Shown here: in pieces, positions 6,499 through 11,842 of the stretch
Layout: each line of letters begins with the position of its first letter
Numbering within the stretch: position 1 is the stretch's first letter
Assembly: GCA_025774615.1 (NCBI GenBank)
Contig: JALGVQ010000065.1
Coordinates: 1 to 13,519 of the forward strand
DNA from: a bacterium
Lineage (GTDB): Bacteria > Blakebacterota > Blakebacteria > Blakebacterales > Blakebacteraceae
Reading direction: 5' to 3'
Length of the DNA stretch: 13,519 nt
The notes under the pieces: model-generated
Told to the model about the DNA's origin: nothing
Databases searched by the model: none
What the model saw: the letters and a program-made list of their open reading frames with translations, nothing else
Position numbers and translations under genes: made by a program

Positions 6499-6508
6499 GA
6501 TGAATGAG
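6484..6508 (+). repeat. 8-bp inverted repeat overlapping the large hairpin (mutually exclusive pairing)
   Basis: CTCATTCA (6484-6491) and TGAATGAG (6501-6508) are perfect complements around a 9-nt loop. The left arm is also part of the 3' side of the 6456-6498 hairpin, so the two structures cannot form together in an RNA. Confidence 0.6.
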
Positions 6509-6594
6509 AAAAGCCTGAACCAACGGTCGGCGACACCAGTTGAAGGTGGTGAATGATCTTATCGGTCAGTATGACAAGGGAGAAAACACCCCCC

Positions 6595-7767
6595 ATGAAG
6601 CGATCATCATTCATCTTACCTGTCGTAATCTTGTGCGGTTCCATGCTGCTCTTGCTATACGGCTGCGGACGCTCCGGCGAGCCGGTCTTTTCGGTGGAAG
6701 CACTCGATTCCGGTGTCATTCAGACGACCTGGTCGTCTCTGCCCCTGTCGACTCTCGAGGTTGATACTATTGCAGTGTGGGATGTCTGGAGCGGGGAATC
6801 AGGTTACCATTTCAACAGGTTGACAACCGTGGCAGGTATCGAGGACGGTTTCTATGTTCTCGATTCGGGCAACCGGCAGGTTGTGGAGACCGACCTCGCC
6901 GGTCAGGTCCGGAACGTTTTTGGAGAACGAGGTGAAGGGCCGGGAGAATTCGGCTTTCCCCGGTTCCTGAATGTCGTCGGTGACGAGGTCTGGGTCGGCG
7001 ACATCATGCCGATGCGTTTCTCTGTCTTCAGCCTTGACGGTACCCACCAACGCACTGTTCTGAGCCAGGCCCGTCTCGCGCCCGACGCCAACCGCTGCGC
7101 GATACTGCCCGATGGACGGGTGCTGAACGCGCTCGACGCCATCGATGGTCTCTTTTCGCTCCTCCGCTGGGATCTGAGCACGAATACAACCGATACCCTG
7201 GCAACCCTTCGGAGCATGCCCCCGATCGTGATCGAACTCCACCGGTCTGACGGCAGGGTCGTACCCTTCGACACCCGCCCTACGTTTGCTCCGGAACTGC
7301 ACTGGTCATACAGTCCCCCGGGTCGTCTGCTGACGGTGACCAGTGAGGAGTATCTCTTTGAGGAACGTGATCTCACGGGGCGGATCATCCGCCGGACGCT
7401 GGCACCGACACCCGATCTGACCGTGACCGAGCGGGAGCGGGAACACTTCCTGAGCACAGCTGTTTTTGCGTCGAGTGATGGCGCGTCCCTCTCGAATGAG
7501 GAGATCAGGAAAAAGTGGAAATTCGCTGATCGCCGGCAGGCGATCGGCGGGATCAGGACAGATCCTTCCGGCCGCATCTGGGTGCTTGCCAATACCGGGA
7601 ATATCGATTCTCCCAGGATCGACCTCTTCAACAGCGAACACCATTATCTTGGAAGCCTGGACGCCCGTATGCTCCCGCTGGCGTTTTCAGCGAACGGTAC
7701 TGCGCTTTTCCGGATACCGGAGGGGGAAGGGGGGGCTGATGTCTACTTCACTGCGATGGTCCACTGA
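6595..7767 (+). CDS. Six-bladed beta-propeller lipoprotein
   Basis: The protein is 390 residues from the chosen ATG. It has a lipoprotein signal (Met-Lys-Arg, hydrophobic core, LLYGC with lipidated Cys24). The mature part repeats NHL/6-bladed-propeller-type blades: DGFYVLDSGNRQVVETDLAG, GERGEGPGEFGFP near 110-122, EVWVGDIMPMRFSVFSLDG, GRIWVLAN and RIDLFNSEHHYLGSL. These propeller lipoproteins are frequent in Gemmatimonadota and Bacteroidota and are mostly uncharacterised; they act in the periplasm or at the cell surface and probably bind a ligand or partner. In-frame ATGs at 6553 (directly after AAGGTGGTGA) and 6571 are alternatives. AAGGGAG at 6576-6582 is 12 nt from 6595, a long spacing, so the start is uncertain, and 6595 is favoured for the cleaner signal peptide. 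The permease gene follows after 188 nt on the same strand. Confidence 0.8.
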   Translation: MKRSSFILPVVILCGSMLLLLYGCGRSGEPVFSVEALDSGVIQTTWSSLPLSTLEVDTIAVWDVWSGESGYHFNRLTTVAGIEDGFYVLDSGNRQVVETDLAGQVRNVFGERGEGPGEFGFPRFLNVVGDEVWVGDIMPMRFSVFSLDGTHQRTVLSQARLAPDANRCAILPDGRVLNALDAIDGLFSLLRWDLSTNTTDTLATLRSMPPIVIELHRSDGRVVPFDTRPTFAPELHWSYSPPGRLLTVTSEEYLFEERDLTGRIIRRTLAPTPDLTVTEREREHFLSTAVFASSDGASLSNEEIRKKWKFADRRQAIGGIRTDPSGRIWVLANTGNIDSPRIDLFNSEHHYLGSLDARMLPLAFSANGTALFRIPEGEGGADVYFTAMVH

Positions 7768-7788
7768 TCCCGGATGTCAGCAGATGAT

Positions 7789-7800
7789 GATCGGCCGATC
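7789..7800. repeat. 12-bp perfect palindrome downstream of the propeller gene
   Basis: GATCGGCCGATC is its own reverse complement and starts 22 nt past the propeller stop. It has no loop and no T tract, so a terminator is unlikely. The 188-nt gap 7768-7955 also contains a 10-bp palindrome CTGCCGGCAG (7921-7930) just before the permease start. No clear promoter is seen. Confidence 0.4.
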
Positions 7801-7955
7801 TGAGGTGGATCGAATTCCGGACGAATCGGATCCAGCGCGCGTCTGGCATCTTCGACGCATCATTTTCCGATACCATCCGTATTACATGCAGGTGATCCAG
7901 TCAGCCAGCCCGGAGTGTACCTGCCGGCAGCCGGGGCCACGCCAGGGAGGTAGCC

Positions 7956-10415
7956 ATGCTCTTCGAACAGGGAGACAATCTGATATCCCGGCCGGTCCAA
8001 TTCCTGAACAATCTCGGGCATGATGTCCGGTTCGCCCTCCGGTCCTTTCGTCGGAACCCCAGCTTCGCCGTCGCAGCCATCCTCAGTATCGCGATCGGGA
8101 TCGGCGCCAACGTTTCGGTTCTCTCCTTCGTCCATGAGTTCCTGATCGATCCGCTCCCGTTCGGTGATGCTTCCCGTATCGTGAACATCAACTGCAGTGC
8201 CCCGACCCTCGGGATCGAGCGGCACTACATGAACTTCACTGAGCTCGATTACTTCCGTCAGCATTCACAGACCGTGGAAACGGTCACAGCCCATGAACTC
8301 ACCGATGTGACTGTCATCGGGGGTGGTGAGCCGGAGAGACTCTGGGCCCTGCGAGCATCCACCAATTTCTTTGAAACCCTGGGAATCACACCGCTGCATG
8401 GGAGGGCCTTCCTGCCGGAGGATGGAGTTGCCGGCGCGCCGGGAACTGTCGTGATAGGGTACGCGTTCTGGCAGAGACTCTTCGGTGGTGATCCCGATCT
8501 GCTTGGCAACACGATCAGGCTGGACGAGGAGGCCTTCACCGTGACCGGAATCATGCCGGCCGGTGTCACCTATCCCTTCGACGCGCAGATATGGATGCCC
8601 TTCCGTGAAGACCGGATGTCGGAGGTAGTCCGCAGCCGGGTCCGGTTCATGGGACGGATGGAGGAGGGGGCTTCGGTAACCGGTGTTCGCGATGAACTCG
8701 ATGCGCTGTTCGTCCAGCTGGCCGAACTCTATCCGGAGGAAAGCACCGATAAACTGGCGACCGTGACCACCCTGCGGGCCGGGCTCCTCAACGACACCCG
8801 CCAGGCGGTCGTGATCTTTTACGCAATCGTCTCACTCGTTCTCCTGCTGGTCTGCGCCAATGTGGCCAACCTTCTGCTGGCGCGAGGTTCAGCGCGCCAC
8901 CGCGAGATAGCAGTGCGCAGCAGCCTTGGGGCGGGCAGGGGGCGGATCGTCAGCCAGCTTTTCACTGAGAGTATTCTTCTGGCGGTGGCGGGTGGGGCTA
9001 TGGGGCTCCTGCTCGGAATATGGGGGCGTGATCTCTTCCTCTCCGGATCGAATATGACCTGGCCCGCCTATTTCGAGTTCGGTATCGATCTGACCATGGT
9101 GCTGATCCTGGTGGGCATCATCCTGCTGACCGCGCTCATCTTCGGTCTGCTTCCCGCGCTCGTCTCGACCCGTCCCGATCCCGCGCCTCTGCTGCATGGC
9201 ACCTCTGGTCGGTCAACAGCCAGACGCGGTCGAATCTGGCACCAGGGACTGCTGGTCAGTCTCGAAGTGGGTCTGGCGACCATGATCCTTATCACCGGCG
9301 GACTCATGCTGAAGAGCTTCATCGGGATACAGAGGGTAGAGCTTGGGTTCGATCCCGAAAACGTGGTCCATCTCGAAATCAATCTCGCCAGCCTCGGTGA
9401 TATATCCGGGGAGGAACGGACCAGATATTTTTCTGATCTCATTAACCGGATCGAGCAGCACCCCCAGGTCGTGAGCGCGGCGGCCGGGAATCCCCTCCCG
9501 TATATCGGCTGGGCACAGTCGTACGAGGCGGAATCATCGGCAACCCTCGAAGATGGTGTCTACCGTACAGCCATGGACGGCACCATCACACCCGGATTCA
9601 TCAACACCCTTGGCATGAACCTTGTGCTGGGTCGGGACTTTTCCGACCTCGACAGTGGTGAGGGCTCACAGCGCGTGACGGTCATCAGCGAACGGGTGGC
9701 AGAACTGAACTGGCCCGGCGAGAACCCGCTTGGCCGGCGGCTCCGTTTCGTCGGCTCCAGGGAGAGGGAATATCCGTGGATGGAGGTGGTCGGCGTTGTA
9801 GGCGACACCCGGGCCGGCACATTTCAGCCCGAGAACGGATGGATATGGGTGCCGCAGGGGCAGTGGCCGGCCTACGAACTGATCGTAGCGGCCCGAACGC
9901 GGGGAGAACCGCAGACCGTGGTGGCAGACATCAAGCAGATGGTGTGGGACGACAACCCTGAACTCGCCATGCAATGGAGTGGCATGCTCACCGATACAGT
10001 CCGGAATCGATGGTACGCCGACTCATCCCTCTACTCGGTGCTGCTCGGAGTCTTCTCAGTGCTGGCCCTCATCATGGCGTGTGCAGGGGTCTACGGTGTG
10101 ATCAGCTATACCGTGGTCCGCCGTTCCCGTGAATTCGGCATCCGGCTGTCAATCGGAGCGCGCCCGGCTGACGTGCTCCGACATGTCCTCCTGCAGGGTG
10201 GACGGCTCATCATCTTTGGGATCGCGGGCGGCCTTGCAGGCGCGTTCGTGCTGACCCGACTGGCCGAAAGCATGTTCTTCGGTGTCAATCCGCACGATCC
10301 TGTTATCTACCTGTTCTGCACACTGCTGCTGGCCGGGATTGCGGGTCTTGCGATCCTGTTCCCGGCCTGGCGGGCTGCCCGGATCGATCCGGTAGAGGCC
10401 CTGCGCGTAGAATAG
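7956..10415 (+). CDS. FtsX/MacB-type ABC transporter permease, ADOP family (orphan)
   Basis: This 819-residue membrane protein has the duplicated architecture of ADOP permeases: an N-terminal DVRFALRSFRRNPSF segment, TM1 (about 37-60), a periplasmic MacB-like domain (about 65-280), TM2-TM4 (about 285-308, 338-358, 378-402), then TM5 (about 430-452), a second periplasmic domain (about 460-680), TM6-TM8 (about 690-712, 750-770, 785-805). The tail PAWRAARIDPVEALRVE is typical. EIAVRSSLGAGRGRIV and EFGIRLSIGARPADVL are the two copies of the coupling region contacting an ATPase. The start has GGGAGG (7945-7950) 5 nt upstream. FtsX/MacB permeases work mechanically to export or release substrates using a cytosolic ATPase. 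No ATPase gene is in the window, as usual for this group. Function in this organism is unknown; the upstream propeller lipoprotein may be a periplasmic partner (inference). Confidence 0.9.
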   Translation: MLFEQGDNLISRPVQFLNNLGHDVRFALRSFRRNPSFAVAAILSIAIGIGANVSVLSFVHEFLIDPLPFGDASRIVNINCSAPTLGIERHYMNFTELDYFRQHSQTVETVTAHELTDVTVIGGGEPERLWALRASTNFFETLGITPLHGRAFLPEDGVAGAPGTVVIGYAFWQRLFGGDPDLLGNTIRLDEEAFTVTGIMPAGVTYPFDAQIWMPFREDRMSEVVRSRVRFMGRMEEGASVTGVRDELDALFVQLAELYPEESTDKLATVTTLRAGLLNDTRQAVVIFYAIVSLVLLLVCANVANLLLARGSARHREIAVRSSLGAGRGRIVSQLFTESILLAVAGGAMGLLLGIWGRDLFLSGSNMTWPAYFEFGIDLTMVLILVGIILLTALIFGLLPALVSTRPDPAPLLHGTSGRSTARRGRIWHQGLLVSLEVGLATMILITGGLMLKSFIGIQRVELGFDPENVVHLEINLASLGDISGEERTRYFSDLINRIEQHPQVVSAAAGNPLPYIGWAQSYEAESSATLEDGVYRTAMDGTITPGFINTLGMNLVLGRDFSDLDSGEGSQRVTVISERVAELNWPGENPLGRRLRFVGSREREYPWMEVVGVVGDTRAGTFQPENGWIWVPQGQWPAYELIVAARTRGEPQTVVADIKQMVWDDNPELAMQWSGMLTDTVRNRWYADSSLYSVLLGVFSVLALIMACAGVYGVISYTVVRRSREFGIRLSIGARPADVLRHVLLQGGRLIIFGIAGGLAGAFVLTRLAESMFFGVNPHDPVIYLFCTLLLAGIAGLAILFPAWRAARIDPVEALRVE

Positions 10416-10480
10416 AACAGGGAGCTGGACCGGTAATACGTACCTGGACCTGCAGCTGTGTCACCATCCCGCGGAGCGTT

Positions 10481-10499
10481 TCTGATACAGTTGTACAGA
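10481..10499. repeat. Imperfect dyad upstream of the ferritin promoter
   Basis: TCTG (10481-10484) and TAC (10486-10488) pair with GTACAGA (10493-10499), with one bulged A at 10485 and loop AGTT. It lies 3 nt before the A8 tract. It could be a regulator site; as an RNA hairpin it lacks a following T tract on the + strand, so it is not a terminator for the permease gene. Confidence 0.35.
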
Positions 10500-10502
10500 T
10501 CG

Positions 10503-10571
10503 AAAAAAAATGGATGGAAGGAAAGTATTGGAAGGGCATATTTATATAATTGGACTTCATGAATAGAAGTC
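10503..10571 (+). promoter_or_regulatory. Candidate ferritin promoter with A tract and downstream dyad
   Basis: A perfect -10 hexamer TATAAT lies at 10545-10550 in an AT-rich stretch. No good -35 lies 16-18 nt upstream of it (TTGGAA at 10528 is only 11 nt away). An A8 tract at 10503-10510 falls near -50 relative to a start around 10557, where an UP element would lie. GACTTC (10553-10558) and GAAGTC (10566-10571) are perfect inverted arms around a 7-nt spacer and would overlap the transcription start, a typical repressor position. It does not match a Fur box. The lack of a -35 could mean activator dependence or a different sigma factor. Confidence 0.5.
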
Positions 10572-10627
10572 TGTATTGCTGACATCAGGCGGATAATGAA
10601 ATCGACACCAGTGAAGGGGTACTGATT

Positions 10628-11143
10628 ATGCTGAGCGACAATATGCAGGAGGCTTTCAACAGGCAGCTGAACGCGGAGATGTTCTCCGCCTATCTCTACC
10701 TGTCGATGTCAGCCTGGTTTGAGGGGATCAATCTGAAGGGTATGGCAACCTGGATGAAGTTCCAGGCCCAGGAAGAACTCATGCATTCGCTGAAATTCTA
10801 TGACCAGATCCACGAGCGGGGCGGTACCGTGGCCCTTACCGCCGTTGATGCCCCCCAGACTGAATGGGCTTCTCCGTTGGCGGTCTTCGAGGCGACCTAC
10901 GAGCACGAACAGAAGGTTACGGCCATGATCAACGATCTGGTGGATCTCTCCATCGCCGAGAGCGATCACGCTGCCAATGCCTTCCTTCAGTGGTTCGTCT
11001 CCGAGCAGGTGGAGGAGGAGGACGCGGCCAACGGGATCGTGGAACAGATGAAACTGATCGGTGATGATCGGGGCGCCCTCTTCATGATCGATCGGGAGCT
11101 TGGACAGCGCGTCGCCCCGCCAGCGGGAACGGCTGAAGAGTAG
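10628..11143 (+). CDS. ftnA: Bacterial non-haem ferritin (FtnA type)
   Basis: This 171-residue four-helix-bundle iron storage protein assembles in known cases into a 24-subunit cytosolic shell and oxidises Fe(II) at a di-iron centre. The ferroxidase residues fall at the same positions as in E. coli FtnA: Glu17, Tyr24, Glu50, His53, Glu94, Gln127 and Glu130, with Glu49, Glu126 and Glu129 offering third-site ligands. No haem-binding Met of the bacterioferritin type is evident, so FtnA is favoured. The start has an AAGGGG site 8-9 nt upstream. The gene stands alone, follows the permease after 212 nt, and converges with the toxin gene with 13 nt between stops. Both a candidate -10 element and an inverted repeat precede it, suggesting independent regulation, likely by iron or oxidative state (inference). 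Confidence 0.95.
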   Translation: MLSDNMQEAFNRQLNAEMFSAYLYLSMSAWFEGINLKGMATWMKFQAQEELMHSLKFYDQIHERGGTVALTAVDAPQTEWASPLAVFEATYEHEQKVTAMINDLVDLSIAESDHAANAFLQWFVSEQVEEEDAANGIVEQMKLIGDDRGALFMIDRELGQRVAPPAGTAEE

Positions 11144-11156
11144 ACAGAATTTTTTC

Positions 11157-11444
11157 CTATTCAGGCGAATCGACCAGCTGAGCGCTGTGCCACACGGCGA
11201 CTATCCAGACTGTCTGGCTTTTCACGCGATAGAAAAATCGATATGGTTTGATAATGACTTCCCGATAGGGAAGATCTGGAAACTCAGGTAAATACCGGCC
11301 TGATTCAGGGAAATCCTCAAGACGGTGCAGTATCTTTTCGGCCCGCTTGCGGAATCGTTGAGCGGCAGCAGGATCTTCCTCGCGAATATACGCTATTGCC
11401 TCCAGGAAGGTGCGTCGTGCAGTTGGTGTAAACCTGATGCGCAC
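11157..11444 (-). CDS. RelE/ParE-superfamily toxin
   Basis: This 95-residue basic protein is of typical toxin length. The pattern fits ParE/RelE: strand MRIRFTPTARRTFLEAIAYI, a helix pair (DPAAAQRFRKRAEKILHRLEDFPESGR), then strands YREVIIKPYRFFYRV and VWIVAVWHSAQL. The start is GTG at 11444, since no ATG is in frame at this point; GAGGA on the minus strand is about 6 nt upstream and the codon lies 2 nt past the antitoxin TAG. RelE members cleave mRNA in the ribosome and ParE members poison gyrase; the two cannot be separated here with confidence, although the KPYRFFYRV and VWHSAQL segments look ParE-like. It is translated with the upstream antitoxin and converges with the ferritin gene. Confidence 0.88.
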   Translation of the reverse strand: MRIRFTPTARRTFLEAIAYIREEDPAAAQRFRKRAEKILHRLEDFPESGRYLPEFPDLPYREVIIKPYRFFYRVKSQTVWIVAVWHSAQLVDSPE

Positions 11445-11446
11445 AA

Positions 11447-11722
11447 CTATTCCTCATTCAACAGAAGGTCAGCTTCTTTCAGAACAGCATCCAGGGAATA
11501 ACCTTTGCCTGCCTGAATCTCGCGATCACCCCTGGCAAGTACCTTGAGGATCTGCCGTTCCTCTTCTGTTTCCTTGTAGGCATCGATGCTCAGTAATACA
11601 GCCGATGCTCTGCCACGCTGTGTGATGATGACAGGTTCCCGGGTGTTACTGACCCGTTTGAGGATGGCTGCAGCATCCTGTCGCAAATCGGAAATGGGAA
11701 CGATATCAGGCACTTTGCTCAT
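11447..11722 (-). CDS. Phd/YefM-family antitoxin
   Basis: This 91-residue partner of the downstream toxin has an N-terminal Phd/YefM fold: IVPISDLRQDAAAILKRV, then EPVIITQRGRASAVLLSIDAY, the segment that dimerises and binds DNA. The C-terminal tail from about residue 53 is a charged, toxin-neutralising region (ETEEERQILK... LKEADLLLNEE). The start at 11722 is supported by AAAGGAG on the minus strand 7 nt away. The gene order (antitoxin first, 2-nt gap to the toxin) is normal for type II systems. The TGTACA element upstream (11752-11757) suggests that the antitoxin, alone or with the toxin, represses its own promoter. The operon looks somewhat more AT-rich than the surrounding genes, in keeping with a mobile addiction module (by eye). 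Confidence 0.9.
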   Translation of the reverse strand: MSKVPDIVPISDLRQDAAAILKRVSNTREPVIITQRGRASAVLLSIDAYKETEEERQILKVLARGDREIQAGKGYSLDAVLKEADLLLNEE

Positions 11723-11739
11723 TTCATGGCTCCTTTAAT

Positions 11740-11757
11740 AGTACTTCTAAATGTACA
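11740..11757 (-). promoter_or_regulatory. Candidate antitoxin operator (TGTACA and AGTACT cores)
   Basis: TGTACA (11752-11757) and AGTACT (11740-11745) are palindromic hexamers 12 bp apart centre to centre. YefM operators are known to contain TGTACA cores in adjacent repeats with similar geometry (from memory of the E. coli yefM-yoeB work). The first core touches the -10 element and the likely transcription start, where a repressor would block RNA polymerase. Confidence 0.6.
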
Positions 11758-11785
11758 ATATAAAGTATCACATGGCAGAAAACAA
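11757..11785 (-). promoter_or_regulatory. Sigma70-like promoter of the toxin-antitoxin operon
   Basis: On the minus strand, -35 TTGTTT (11780-11785) and -10 TATATT (11757-11762; 5 of 6 matches) are separated by exactly 17 nt. Transcription would start near 11750, giving a leader of about 28 nt before the antitoxin ATG. Confidence 0.6.
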
Positions 11786-11842
11786 CGATGATGTGTGAGC
11801 TCGTATTCGATTTGGAGGCCCCACCCAAATAGTATGAATCCT

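Larger units (their letters stand above)
6318..6594. other. Divergent intergenic region (277 nt)
   Basis: This gap separates two divergent lipoprotein genes and should hold both promoters. I see no convincing -35/-10 pair on either strand. Its clear content is the 43-nt imperfect hairpin at 6456-6498, the overlapping inverted repeat at 6484-6508, and an AAGGTGGTGA sequence at 6543-6552 that resembles a full Shine-Dalgarno site directly before an in-frame ATG (6553). Confidence 0.6.

Noticed and set aside
6903-7631. 242-codon open frame on the minus strand
   Set aside because: It is antisense to the propeller gene and rich in Ser and Arg, with no domain or ribosome binding site.
11144-11156. 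T6 run after the ferritin stop as an intrinsic terminator
   Set aside because: The only nearby stem (CCCG/CGGG in the last codons) is short and about 25 nt away from the T run.
11810-11830. ATTTGG/CCAAAT stem as a terminator for the nagB fusion
   Set aside because: The stem is only 6 bp with a 9-nt loop, and no T tract follows on the minus strand.
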